DNA of 64,000 nucleotides from Thelephora terrestris (GCA_015956445.1 WIUZ02000007.1:124001-188000), one strand, 5' to 3'. Counted from the stretch's first letter, positions 1 to 11,806 are shown. A program made the numbers and translations. The notes: generated by a model not told the origin, from the letters alone.

Positions 1-2142
1 GGATGTACGTCACACCGCTTGATCAAAGTGTCCAACTCTAATCCGTCACCATTCTGCTGATGGAAATCTCAATGCCCATGTGGCCTATCAGGTACCACAA
101 TCAACGCTATGATGTCAGTCATCGAGGTTTCATGCTGTTATGGGTCCGTCGATGGCTGATCGGTGAATTGGTCCAGGTTCCATCATTGTGCTCCTTCAGA
201 CTACGATGAATGGCCCAAGTTCTTGGGCAAGACCAAGGACAACTCCATTTGGTCTTACGAAGGCCTCAAAAAGTGACACACTCGTGCCAATCTGTCACGC
301 GATTCGGGCTAACATACGAGAGCGATGTAGGTACTTCTTGAAGTTTGAGACTTTCATCCCCCACAAGGACCACTCAGATGTCGACATCTCCGAACGCGGA
401 TCCTCTGGGCCCATGAAGAGTGAGTCTGCGTCTCGACCACTTCGTTCGGCGAGTTCCTCAACGTATGCTTTTCAGCCGGGTACTTTGGGTATAACTCCTA
501 TATTACACAACAATGGATCCGTGCTTGCGAGGCGGTCGGAATTCCTGCTATCCCGGATGTTAACACGTCAAAGGGTACATTGGGCGTTACAAAGGTAATG
601 ATGTTTCGCAGCCTTTGCCAATGAAGACCTAACTCTTCTCCCACAGACAAGTTTCGTCGAACTTTACGTCACTACCGGCGGTTACGCTGATTTTCCCATC
701 AGTCAGCTTCATAGACCAGAGGGGACGCCGAGTGACTGCAGAAAACTCTTACCTTACCCCTGAAGTGCTCAAACGTCCAAACCTCAGGGTTTGCGTCTCT
801 GCAACAGTCACCAAATTGATCTTCGACAACAGCGGCGATAAGCCACGGGCTGTTGGAGTTGAATTTACATCCTCCCGTGATGGACCCAGAATCGAGGCTA
901 GAGCTAGGAAGGAAGTCATCCTCTGGTAATTTTATCATCCCATTGTCCTGTCAACCATATTCATTTCTCTCTACAGTGCCGGAGCAGTCCACACACCTCA
1001 CGTAGGTAGCATTTGGTTTTCGGCATCGATAAGCGTGACGCCGGCGTACAGATTCTGATGTTGTCTGGGATCGGACCTGCTGACCAGTTGACATCCCACG
1101 ATGTCACTCCTCTGGTCGACCTTCCTGGAGTTGGAGAGCACTTGATGGATCATCCCGCCATTCACGCGAATCTCTTAGACAAGAGTGGTCACAGCCTTGG
1201 ATGGATGCGTAAAACCGCTGGGGTAAATTTCAAGGCCATCTCCGCTCTTTTCCAGTGGAGCTGGATGGGGAGTGGGCCCTTTACCTCGAACGTGAGCGAT
1301 TATTCTGTGTGATGTACCACCTGAGCTCACAATTCATGCGCATGTTGTCTTCGTGAGTAGCTTGGAGAAGGGATAGCGTTCATCCGCGTGGACGCCAATC
1401 CTAAATTACTCCCAGATCCTTCTCTCGCAGAAGACTCGACTTCGGGCCCCGAATGTCCGGACATCGAACTATTTGTGTCTCCAATGGGGCACCCTCCCTC
1501 CGGTAAAGATATTACTGAACCTTCATTTGGGGTGCATGCGGTCGCTTTGCGACCGACGAGCTTGGGCACTGTGAGGCTCAGGTCGAATGATCCGTTCGAC
1601 AGCCCAGTGATTGATCCGAGGTTTGCTGCTGTTGCCCCCCTGCTTCTTCATATATTGATTTTTGGTTGGCACAGATACCTGAGCACACAACACGATGTTC
1701 AGGTTTTAGTCGAGGGAATCAAAGCACTCATCCGGATTACTCAAGCCGAGCCTCTGGCAAGCAAGGTATTGGATAAGGCCGGTGATGACGATCGAACGTT
1801 AGACCACCATCTCTTCACGGCCACAAGGGCGGAGATCGAAGAGTTCGTGAGGCAGAGGGTGAACACACTTTTCCATCCCACTTCGACTGCACGCATGGCT
1901 AGGAGGGAAGACGGTGGAGTCGTGGACGAGGAGCTGAAGGTTTACGGTGTGCGGGGATTGAGGGTGGTTGACGCGAGTATCTTCCCGACGTGAGTTGCTT
2001 CCCTTTACGAGGTGGGATGGACCGGTGTTGATTGTTGTAACTCTATGAGCGCAGGATCCCCGCTGGACACACGGTGTCCCCTACATTGGCTGTGGCGGAG
2101 AAAATGGCTGATCTGATCAAGGCTGAGCATACACAGGCCTGA
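1..2142 (+). CDS. GMC oxidoreductase, 5'-truncated by the window edge
   Basis: FAD-dependent glucose-methanol-choline family oxidoreductase (aryl-alcohol/choline oxidase-like); the exact substrate cannot be read from sequence. The N-terminal Rossmann fold lies left of the window. Visible parts, in order: the first GMC signature region reading TTINAMMFHH (exon about 92-113 joined to 177 onward by a GTCAGT donor), then [11 protein letters not shown], the second signature [16 protein letters not shown] split by an intron near 1000, and the catalytic C-terminal part with [10 protein letters not shown] (about 1870-1900) and [20 protein letters not shown] before the TGA at 2140-2142. About nine introns of 50-70 nt can be placed with GT-AG ends. 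The frame stays open throughout, so the gene looks intact apart from the missing start. Such enzymes are usually secreted or peroxisomal and supply H2O2 in wood- or litter-decay fungi; that role is family knowledge, not seen here. Confidence 0.88.
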
Positions 2143-3545
2143 ATTCTAGGACCTGCCGAATTTCTATCTCTGGGATGCATACTATGAATTATATAGTAGT
2201 TGTTTGGGATGAAATCGAGCGCAGTAGTGAAATCAAGGAACCGAACTATACCAACACCGCTCGCCCGTGGCACCGCCGTACGTTGCGCGCGAGCGGGTAC
2301 CCTGGCCCCACCTCAAGTAATACGCATACTGCGACCTACTACGCTTGGTCAGACTCGTATTCCGTCTTGTCAGTTCTCCACGGGACTCGAACCTTCCCCT
2401 ATAACGCGGGTTCGTTCGTTCGGGACATCACCCAGCTTATTGCAAAGGCGAGGGATAACATCACGACTGGGACGCCAAGTCTGAACACTCAGACGATCAC
2501 GGTCCTGAGGAAGATGTCGAAAGTGCGAAAAGCTCAGAGGCCGCGATGTCAAAATTACCTGAGTGGTTTTCTTCGCTCTGCGTCGCTTGACTCTCCCTTC
2601 TTGGACCCCAGGTTTGCACGAGTTCAATCAACGGAGAAAGTGCATGAAGTGTCATCGAAGACCAGGTCAAGCCTGCGAAACCTAAATTTGTTTTCACATC
2701 GGACTTACCATCCCGAGAACTGTATTGCGTGCGGAACAGCTTTCCGCGACCGGGCGTTTACCCGTGCGGCACCAATAGAGAGAGGAGGAGCGAGTGCCAT
2801 GACTCTTTGACCTCCTTTTCACCTTGCCCTCTGACCTCCAGAACGAACGATTCGAAGCTAATCAAAAGTAATGGGATCCATTGCTCGCTGGGCAGGGGTA
2901 CAGTATGACACGAAGCTGATGTTCGTGGAGTACCAATGCTGATACGAACAGTACCAAGGGCGATAGGGACTCCCATGGTCGGTGGTCCTACACAGTCTAC
3001 CGGGAACTCCGAGATGCTGGTCGCCAAAGAACGAGGACTCAATTGAATCACACGATAGGCTTCTTTGGACCGTATGGCAGCTGTGACTCCGCCCGGAAAA
3101 ACCAATCAACTTGAGGCCGATGAGAGCTCCTGGGCACTTCCACACCGCTCAAGGGTCCCAGGGTGAAACAAGTTCGGATGATCGATGGTGTCGTCGAATT
3201 CGATGATCCGCACACGTAATTTAAGTAACAGCCATGTTGCGGAAGCAGGAGCGGGGTGATCGCTAGTTTCTGAGGCGCATGGTCGATGATACTTCGTAAT
3301 GATTATCACCACCTGCAAGTCAGTAGGTGCATCTAATATGCAGCCTTTGCGACGCTGGGGGGCTTATTTCCCACCACCGCCTGATCTTTCGTGAGGGGTA
3401 TCCTGTGATATCGATGAGCTTGAAGGAGACTCCGAACTGATGCTACACGTCCCCTCTAATATCACATAAGTAACTCACTATATAAGAGCAAGGCTGCGAT
3501 CTGGAATCCGGAGAGTTTGACCCATCCCCCCACGCAACCCCCGAG
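2143..3545. other. gene-poor stretch with protein-like fragments
   Basis: No complete gene can be built here. On the plus strand, a basic Ser/Arg-rich frame starts at an ATG near 2209 and ends at 2484; it resembles a mitochondrial presequence (contains [14 protein letters not shown]). Directly beyond it, in the next frame, lies an acidic stretch (SEHSDDHGPEEDVESAKS) ending at a TGA at 2588-2590. A third frame from about 2650 to 2900 is also protein-like. No splice sites join them convincingly. They may be remnants of a decayed gene, or chance open frames. From 2900 to 3470 I see nothing recognisable. Confidence 0.3.
3479..3486 (+). promoter_or_regulatory. TATA box of the small secreted protein gene
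   Basis: The sequence TATATAAG lies 60 bp upstream of the ATG at 3546, a normal spacing for a TATA-driven fungal promoter. The intervening leader is C-rich just before the ATG. Confidence 0.55.
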
Positions 3546-3725
3546 ATGCAAGTTACTCTGCGGTTTCTTCTTGTACTGTTCGCAATTTGTGCCGCCGTCG
3601 ATGCGCTAGCCGTCCCTGAAAGAGGAAAGTGTCCATCGTTTAGGCAAACTCACCCCAGTAACTCAGTACAGTACCACTTACAGACAAGGAATACGGGACC
3701 CGTGAGACTGCGGGCAAAGACATGA
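3546..3725 (+). CDS. short secreted peptide, hypothetical
   Basis: An ATG 60 bp downstream of a TATA box opens a 59-codon frame. Its start MQVTLRFLLVLFAICAAVDA has a basic n-region, a hydrophobic core and small residues at the cleavage site: a clear signal peptide. The mature part (LAVPERGKCPS...) is short, has one cysteine and matches no family I know. A donor-like GTGTCC follows the codons for ERGK, so the real product may be spliced and its C-terminus may differ from the unspliced frame ending at 3725. Candidates are a small secreted effector-like protein or a peptide precursor. The start and secretion signal are reasonably supported; the 3' end is not. Confidence 0.45.
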   Translation: MQVTLRFLLVLFAICAAVDALAVPERGKCPSFRQTHPSNSVQYHLQTRNTGPVRLRAKT

Positions 3726-4626
3726 GCGACCTCTATTGACAGTGAGGAATTCGCGAGAACAGGTAAGAGGTTCACCTGGAGCACCCTCGTTGTATTTTCC
3801 GTGACTGATGGTTTCCATAGAACCCAGCCACGGAGTTGATACCCCTGTAGGATGAAAAAAGATAATCGTGAGCTTGGACGAGGGTGACGCCTTTCGTAGG
3901 CTGAGCAAGCCTGGTGCTTCATGTACAAATGAGTTGGGTTTCGCGTTTTTGCGTTGAGATAAGTAGGGAGATGAAAATTTTCAACGTTTGTGAAGGCAAT
4001 CCCGGGTAGTCCATGAGTATGGAGACTTCAAGCACAACGGTGACGTTATAGGGTCCTCCGCAGCCGCAATGGTCGGGGTGTGCTCTCCAGTATGTAGGAC
4101 GCGCCTCATCCTTTCCATTGTCCTCACTAGTCGGGCGACCACCGTTCCCGGTGTATCATTTGAATTCAGCCAGCGTCCAAGGTGGAGCGCAAGAATGCGC
4201 ATAGCCCGCATCGCCTCGTGGCAGCGGTGACGATAGCTTGGGTTGCTGAGGAAGTTATGTAGGCCGCATAAGGCCTTGGGTGACGGTGAGCTGTAAGCCG
4301 GAGACTGCACATAGTTACGGCAGGGGCGTCAGAGATATACGTAGTTTGGCGTCAATAGAATTCAATGAACGGTATTATGAACGTTAGCAACAAGCATGGA
4401 TCATTGGCCTGAAGCTGAGAGAGACCCCGCTGTCGGCCGCCCACAGAAAGAGCAGTTGTCGCGAGGAAATTGTTCGGTCAGAAAATTCGTTTGGAGGTTC
4501 AGGCAAGGCCCAATCTTAAGCTTTTTGGATGAGCGTTGGGCGGGCCGCCCTGGGCGCTCGGGTGCCTCTCCCACGGGTATTACAGTGAACATCCTCCTCT
4601 CCTTCATCTGCCACCCGTCATTCATA
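3726..4626. other. intergenic stretch
   Basis: No supported gene. One minus-strand frame (3981-4310, 109 codons) has a protein-like stretch (RHRCHEAMRAMRILALHLGR) but no recognisable domain, convincing start context or splice neighbours. It could be part of a decayed or unspliced gene. The remainder serves as the SEC1 promoter region; no clear TATA box was seen. Confidence 0.3.
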
Positions 4627-7600
4627 ATGACCTCCTTAATCAACGCCCTTCGCTCGAGTGCGCATCTTGTATGCATCGTATTCCTGAAGTTTGTTTGCTA
4701 ATACAAATTGCGCAAATTTAGAGTACCTGGAAACTATCCGGTCCGTCACGCCACCACAGAAATGGAAGGTTCTCGTCGTGGACGAACACTCTCAACGGCT
4801 CATCAACACTGTCCTCAAGCCATACGACATTTTAGGAGAAAATGTCACCGGTTGAGTCGTTTTTACCTCGTCGATCTGGCTGAGGCTCACTCCTTCGCCG
4901 CCATGTCATATGCGTCCTACTCGTATTCCGCGGTACATCACACCCAGCAATTGAGGTTATCACGAACCACCGTGAACTACAGTCCCTGGAGGCCATCTAC
5001 ATCTTGATGCCCACGACCGAGAACATCCGACGTATCATTCGCGATCTCACACCTGGAAATCAGAAGTATGCAGCCGTCCATTGCTTCTTCACCGACCGTA
5101 CGTAGACTTGGTATCCCCTGTTACATTTTACGGGAAGCGGCTTATTTGATTACACAGCAATATCGGATCAGCTCCTCGGGGAACTTGCAGGCTCGGTGGA
5201 TGCACAGCTTTTGAAACATGTTGGAGACCTATACTCCAACTTCTGGCGTACGTGAACCCCGCCCTTTGATTGCGGTTTGTCTTGATGCGCCCACAGCGAT
5301 TGAATCACAGGCATTCTCACTCAAGTTACCAGAACATTTCTTCAGTTTGTACAGTCCACCCAAGACGGATAGCGCCTTCAAGGCATCACGCGAAAGACTA
5401 GAAGAGGGCATTAAGTTCATGTCTAAGATGGTGTGTCCGTCTCGTACATCTCAAAGGCGCTTGCTAACCAACAAATACCAAGATCGCCAACGTCTGCATC
5501 AGCCTGAACGAATTTCCATACATCCGCTACTACGTGCCCTCTCATCACGAACCGCTGGGTCCTCTGAAACCCCATGAGCAAACCCGCCCTGCCCCACCTC
5601 CTACAGACGCTGCAAGTCGATGGCGGACGAATCTCGCCCGTGGCGCTCAGGCGCGAGCGTACGAAGAGGCGGACACCGACTTTTGCACCAAACTGCTGGC
5701 TTTCCAAGTTCAAGGACTCTTGGAAGAGTATAAGAAACAGAACCCAACATTCCCTGTAAGTGAATCCGTGCAACTCGCAATGCGCGCTCAATCCCAGCCC
5801 ATTTGTAGAAGCCTGATCAGGGTCGACCACGAGGGACGTTGCTCATCACAGACCGAGCGATGGATACTCTGGCACCATTCATTCACGAGTTCACGTACCA
5901 AGCGATGGCGAACGATTTGCTTCCGATAGAGGACGGAACGAAATACTCGTAGGTGATCCCTACAAATCGGCTTTCTCGTAACTAAGATGCGTAGTTACAA
6001 GTTTCAGACCGCTGTTGGGGCATACGAGGACACCACCATAATGCTATCCGACGCTGACACCGTGTATACCGAAGTTCGTCACATGCACATGCGAGAGGCC
6101 ATCGACAAGCTCATTCAAGATTTCAACGACTTCCTCAGGGAGAACGCTGGTTTCAAAGGGTATGTGTCGTAGCCAATAGAGTCTTCTCTCGCCCCGGCTT
6201 ACCACTCGAATCGTGTAGAGAAGGCGTTGCGAGTTTGAACGATATGAAGGATATGCTTGCAAGTCTACCCCAGTATCAGGAGCAACGCGAGAAGGTGAGG
6301 TGCTTCCGCTCTGGATTGACCCCATTCTTGACATGCAGGATCCCTAGTTCTCGTTGCACCTGAACATGGCACAAGAGTGTATGGGCATTTTTGAACGCGA
6401 CAAACTCTCAGACCTTGCCGGTGTGGAGCAGGTACCCATTTCGTCCTATTCATCGGCGCGGTCTGCGACACTTACGCTCCCGTAGAATTGCGCGACCGGC
6501 CTCACGCCGGAAGGTAAGGTCCCGAAGCAAATCGTCGAACAAATGGTTCCGCTCCTGGACAGCCGACAAGTGGTGTGAGTTCGGAGATAGTGCACCGGGG
6601 AAGGTATAATGACGTGACCCCGTATTGCAGGAATTGGAACAAAGTGCGGCTCGTTGCGCTTTACGTTCAGCACAGGGACGGGGTGCCAGATGAAGACCGC
6701 CGAAGGTTGTTCCAACATGCAAGACTCTCACTGCAGGAGCAAGACGCGATCAATGCATTGGTATACCTCGGTGTCAGGATCACTCGCGTGCGTGTCTTTC
6801 TACCATTCCTTACCTTGACAATTCACGGCGTCCACGCAGGGTCCCGAGGATCGCGACACGAGAAAGAGACTCAAGCAAAGGACGAAAAGTGAGGATGAGT
6901 ACGATCTTTCTCGATACAAGCCATTGTTGCGCACGGTCTTGGAAGTGAGGATGCGGGTGCAATCTATCCTCGTCGATCTCTAACGCCGTAAAACAGGACC
7001 ACGTGAACGGGAGACTGGATCAACAAGCCTTCCCATACGTAAAGGATTCGCCAACGAACTTGACCTCCTCTACAAGCTTACGAGCCTCTCCCGCCTCCCC
7101 GCTCACACCAACGAGCGGCTCGCTGCGGAGCGCTAAGCCCAGTTGGCACAAAGCTGCCCCGAAAACGGGGGCGACGGCGGAGATCCGTCAGCGGGTGCTG
7201 GTCTTCGTCGCTGGTGGAATGACTTATTCTGAGATGCGGGAGGCATATCTGTTGTCAAAGTCCCTGAACAAGGACATCATAATCGGTGGGTGCCTTCGGT
7301 CGAAAGCGTGTCGCTCTGGATATCTAACCGCCGATGCTTGCAGGTTCTACCCATGCCATTACCCCTAAAAACTTTATGGATGACATGAAGTCGTTGGAAC
7401 TGGAAGGTGTTGGGTCACGAGTGATTCCGAATGGGTTAAGGTCGGGGCCAGTTCAATCGTTCCAAGAGTTCTACGACGAGAAGTACTTCACGAAGGACCA
7501 AGCCCCGTCCAGGCCTCCACCCCAGCAGCAACAACCGCCAAGCAAGGGAAGCAGCAAGAACATATTCACGAGACCCGCTATGCCTCCGCAGATGTCGTCC

Positions 7601-7651
7601 TCACACAGCAATGGGGCAGAGGAAAAGAAGAAGAAAAAGCGGTTCTTCTGA
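4627..7651 (+). CDS. SEC1: Sec1/Munc18 (SM) family exocytosis protein
   Basis: SM proteins bind syntaxin/SNARE bundles and promote vesicle fusion; the Sec1 type acts at the plasma membrane in exocytosis. The first exon ([10 protein letters not shown], from the ATG at 4627) splices at GTGCGC to an exon giving [20 protein letters not shown], the conserved Sec1 N-terminus. Later exons carry [67 protein letters not shown] (domain 2/3 hallmark near 5840-5890), and [13 protein letters not shown]. The C-terminus is Pro/Gln-rich and ends in a polybasic KKKKKRFF tail. About a dozen short introns keep frame, and the length of roughly 730 residues fits yeast Sec1 (724). It converges on RPT4 with about 250 bp between stops. 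Assignment to Sec1 rather than Sly1 or Vps45 rests on the N-terminal and domain 3 motifs. Confidence 0.9.
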
Positions 7652-7904
7652 AGAGGTTGATTCTTATTTTCTCCGTACCTAACGACAGAGGGTTTTATTT
7701 GTTGTCTATACCTGCATCTCTGAGCCAGCCAACTTTCTGTAATCGGCGGCTCGTTCTCAAACTTTTTTCTCATGGCCTTTGCAACCAACTCTCAGGGACA
7801 TTTTGAATAAATCTTTCAATATAGCGGAAGACGGAGAACCAGGGTGCGAAAACAATGCTGAGAGTGGTTGAGTACAAAAGCCATTACAAAAGGATTACTT
7901 CTAA

Positions 7905-9488
7905 TTAAGCCGAGTACTCGAGTTTTGCTGCAGGGGGCATCAGAAGAAATTTCGCGGGGGTGGTAAGCAAACGTACATTCGTGCTTCTTGGAGTCGCCGA
8001 CCTTCCTCGCTGCCTTCATCAAGTCCTCCTGATTGATGTGGTCCCTGTGCGCGCGTTTACTTGGTATCACGACGTCATCCTCGTATGGGAGAGACTTACC
8101 TCTCGTCTCTGATTGCGAACATTCCTGATTCCGTGATGACGTTACGGAGATCGGCACCATTGAAGCCATCGGACAACTAGCACCCAGTTAGCGCTTCGGC
8201 GCAGGGCCAGCCATCTGAACGTACTCGCCTTCACAACCGCGTCGTAATCGATCTCGCCTCCCTTGTTAACGGGAGCGGCGTGGATCTTTAGGATCTCGAG
8301 TCGTGCCTGCTCGTTAGGTAGTGGGATCTCGATCTTTCGGTCCAGCCGACCGGGCCGTAGCAGGGCTGGATCCAGGGTATCGGGTCGGTTTGTGGCCATG
8401 ATGAGTTTCGTTTGTCCAAGGGTATCAAAGCCGTCCATTTGATTCAGCAACTGAATTGGGGTGAACATCTGACCAAGGAAAAACCAAGGGAAATGAACGC
8501 ACCTCCATCAACGTTCGTTGAATTTCACGATCTGCACTTGTCCCCTCCGAGAACCTCCTACCACCGATGGCATCGATTTCGTCCATGAAGATGACACACG
8601 GTTCATGTTCCTTGGCATAACCGAACATCTCTCGAACAACCCTAGCGCTTTCTCCGATGTACTTGTCAACGATAGCTGAGGATACCACCTTGAGGAAATT
8701 TGTGTTCAAGGTTGCAGCGACCGCACGAGCGAGGAGGGTCTTTCCGGTTCCCGGTGGCCCGTAAAGCAGTACGCCCTTTGGTGGTTTGATTCCGACCCGA
8801 ATGAAAAGTTCGGGGTTCATGAGAGGAAGTTCGATGACCTCCCGGAGTTCACGGACTTGTTCGCCCAAGCCTCCGATACCGGCGAACGTAGCTCCTCCTG
8901 GATCTTCTAAGCTCATCTTATATACCATCGGATCTACCTCTCTTGGCAAGATGCGCATGATCGTGAGGGTTGTCATATCCAAGCTGACTCGAGTTCCTGC
9001 CTTGAGTTTGGAAACCGGCAACGTGGGTCGGTACGAGACGACGTAGCGTGGGCCGGAAGACGCCTTGACGATGACTACACTGTAGTCTTAACATCACGTA
9101 GGGGATCGCGGGCCTCATGCCACTCACATCGTTCGTCGTCGAGTTGTTTCATGACCTCTCCGATAATCTGGCCGACTGATTGAACCGCTTTGATATCGTC
9201 CTCCGTCTTGGCATAATCCCTCTCGAGATCCTTGAGTGAGAACCGGACTACATTCGGGGGGGGGGGGGGGTATTCAGCAGTCTGAATGTAAAGCTCGGCT
9301 AAAGGATGGCGAGCACTAACGGTTTTTGAGGCTTGTACTGATCGACTCGTGTTGTAGTTGTTTCTGGTCAAGGAGGTTGTGGGTTGGCAATGGATTTAGA
9401 AACTGCAAGTCAGACGTACGTTTCGGTAAGCCTTCAGCGCCTCCTTCCTTCGTTGGTCCATTGGTGTGGAGGTCGAAGATGAAGCCAT
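7905..9488 (-). CDS. RPT4: 26S proteasome regulatory ATPase subunit Rpt4
   Basis: AAA ATPase of the proteasome base that unfolds substrates. Start ATG at 9488 ([20 protein letters not shown]). A 56-nt intron leads to [15 protein letters not shown] and the coiled-coil segment [20 protein letters not shown]. The AAA module has Walker A GPPGTGKT, Walker [11 protein letters not shown] and the second region of homology ending in [36 protein letters not shown] and [18 protein letters not shown] are typical of Rpt4/PSMC6. The C-terminus assembles from two exons as KKHESKLEYSA, then the stop at 7905. Frame is kept after VVK only with a GC-AG intron at 8177-8228 (donor AAG|GCGAGT), which restores the family sequence [15 protein letters not shown]. 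The intron at 9248-9320 contains a 15-C run just before its acceptor. Confidence 0.95.
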
Positions 9489-10919
9489 GGTGAGAGTTGT
9501 CTCGAACCGGATCAGTTGACGCGTCCTCGAGGACGCGTAATCCTCGCGACAGTATACATATGCTCGATTCGGCAACGAACGGGAGCGGTCCGATGCCGCA
9601 GCGCTTCCCACTGCGGAACCAGTCCAACAAGTTACAGCTGTGTACTTGGTCGACTAGCCGCTCGATGCCTCAACGTTTTCCATGCTCAACCTCAGGCGAC
9701 CACGACGGTGAAGAAATGTGATGACCCTCCTCTCATGACCGTCCCCCACTCATCCAGCCTTTTGCTTCTTGTGGCTAAGCTGCTCCTAGCTATAACTTAC
9801 CCCTGCTCGGCTCCTCGTGGTATACGGCGTTTCACATATTTCAACTTCCAAGTTTCCGTACAAAGTCTGATTCTCCGGGGGGTTCAGGCTACGCTCACTT
9901 CCTCAAAGTGAGGGTAGGATGCCTTAACTGCTGCCGTTTGCCTGACTCGATAGATGACGGTCACAGATGCATGTAGACCCTGCGAGGTTTATCCTATGAC
10001 AGGAGAGCGTGGTCCGTGTCGCACGAAAAATTATGGCAGGGGTTGTGCGTAGTGCCCCACGCGTTTCCACGAGCTTCGGTGATCTTTGCGGCGTTGGGCC
10101 CCGATGTCCGGTCGTAGCAGGCTGAAACCCAGCGTCAAACTCAGAGGAGGGGGGCAGGTTGCAGTCCACCCGTTCATGCTAGCGTGGTTCTGGGTCTAAG
10201 ATCCTATCTGCCTAAAATGGTACTAGCAGGGGCTGGACAGGATCGCTGGGGCTGAGGGAGTTTGAGGGCTCTCCAGCTGTTGAGGAGGTGACATCACGGT
10301 CAGATTTCCAACCTACGAGTTCAATTCGCTTGCGCCCTTCTCACTTCTTCGCCTCACAAGTAACCGCCAAGCCCTTTTGTTCTGCTCACTTCATGTACCA
10401 CCAGTCGGTTCGTAGTCATGCCGATTGGTCAGTGTGACGTGACCTCCTAGAGTTCTCCTATTTTTACTGAAACATTTATAGTCGCGGCTTGGTGCCGTGG
10501 GATACTCATTTCCCTGGGGCATCACTCTCATCGTCACGAGACAATGCGATTCTGTCGCACCAGCTTGGGACGCCCATGGTATTGAAGCCGAAGTACGACA
10601 CCGTCAAGTCAGAGACCCTGAACGTGGCGGGGGAATGTCCGCCCTGCATCTGTTCGGGTGCAGATCCTCGCCGAAGAGGGAAGAGCCAAAGAAGGATTTG
10701 CTTCCACCTGATTCAAAAGCGCGCTAAGACGAGTCGCCTCCTGTCTCATTTTGACGTCAAGGAAAGAATGGAGATGCCGCCGAGTCACCAGACCCCATTC
10801 AATACAGTTTGTCCATCTCGATCAACGGCCGCATGGTGCAGCTGCACTTATAAGTATAAGTACCAGGTACCCAGGAGGGAGGCAGCGGTCCTCAGGTTCC
10901 CTCAACCCTTCTCCGCACA
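9489..10919. other. intergenic stretch
   Basis: No supported gene over 1.4 kb. Open frames of 75-145 codons occur on both strands but lack domain motifs, starts with context or splice continuity. The left part is the RPT4 upstream region (minus strand); the right part is the promoter of the secreted protein gene at 10920. Confidence 0.5.
10849..10860 (+). promoter_or_regulatory. tandem TATA-like motif upstream of the secreted protein gene
   Basis: Two adjacent TATAAG hexamers lie about 60-70 bp upstream of the ATG at 10920, the usual distance for a fungal TATA promoter. Confidence 0.5.
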
Positions 10920-11806
10920 ATGATTTTCGCCCGTGCTTTCGCCGTCGCCGTCGTTTTCTTCGCTGCTTTGGTCAACGCCGCGACTTATACCGGCAAAGTC
11001 CAACTCATTAACGGGGAAGGTAGTTCCAACGGATTCCTCAAGAACTGGAACAGCGGATTGTGAGACGTCTGACCTCTTTTGCTAAGGCTTTGATTGACCA
11101 TCTCGACAGTGACGGCGTAGACTTTACCGGTAATCCTCTCCTTGTATCGATCTCCACCAACACTACCGGTACACTGAACCTCATCGCAACCGTAAGTCTC
11201 ACGGCTGGTAGTGACATTTTAATGTTGATCTTTTTTTTTTCAGAACGCCGCGTTCCCTGCACCTTTCTACCTCGGAGGCCAAAGCTCGATCTACTACCCC
11301 AACTTGACCCCTGGCTCAGATGTGTAAATCATACTTCTTTCGTTGCTCAGAGTTTCCAACGTCTCACGACTATCTAGGATCGTCGCTCTGACCAATGTCA
11401 GCCCAAGTGAGCGAATCCAGTTTAGTTTGGTGTCGCATTCCCTGAACTTATTCGTCTAGCCCCTGCTGGCGCACCTCCCAGTCCTTCCTTTACTGAATCC
11501 GCGATTTGGTACTTCAACGAGGCCACGAAGCAGCTCACCCGTTCGTGGTTTCCCTTCTACAAGCGATGCTTGCGCTGATGTCTCTGGCTCCCCGCTTTAG
11601 CCCAATGGGTCAACAAAGACGGCAGTCGTCCCGCCACTTTCATCGCTTACGACATCAAATACAACAAAATCTTCCTCTCCGGGGATGTAAATGCGTACAA
11701 CACCGTGTACAGCTACAAACCGGCTTCTGTCGTGGTACGTTTTCGACTCTTCTATCGACCCAGGCTTCTGACGCATGTTCAGTCCTTCTATCTTGTACCC
11801 AATTAA
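10920..11806 (+). CDS. secreted protein of unknown function
   Basis: The ATG at 10920 starts MIFARAFAVAVVFFAALVNA, a clear signal peptide, followed by ATYTGKVQLINGEGSSNG. Seven exons joined by six GT-AG introns stay in one frame: VDFTGNPLLVSISTNTTGTL, NAAFPAPFYLGGQSSIYYP, IVALTNVSP, ESAIWYFNEATKQLT, TFIAYDIKYNKIFLSGDVNA and SFYLVPN before the TAA at 11804-11806. The mature protein is about 180 residues, almost cysteine-free, rich in Gly/Asn/Tyr/Phe and probably all-beta. It has NTT and NVS sequons. I do not recognise the family. The tandem TATA motif and signal peptide suggest an extracellular or wall protein; no enzyme signature is visible. Confidence 0.7.

Noticed and set aside
114-176. Apparent frameshift in the GMC oxidoreductase after NAMM
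   Set aside because: An intron with a GTCAGT donor and GTCCAG acceptor joins [16 protein letters not shown] in frame.
2376-2420. tRNA-like T-arm (GGTTCGAGTCC on the minus strand)
   Set aside because: The bases flanking the TTCGAGT loop do not form a 5-bp T-stem, and no acceptor stem, D-arm or anticodon arm can be built around it.
8145-8468. Read-through C-terminus of RPT4 ([13 protein letters not shown]...)
   Set aside because: It is intron sequence translated past the GC-AG donor; the true exons continue [12 protein letters not shown] in another frame.
10489-10923. 144-codon plus-strand frame upstream of the secreted protein gene
   Set aside because: It overlaps the promoter with TATA motifs, has no recognisable domain, and ends at the start of a better supported gene.
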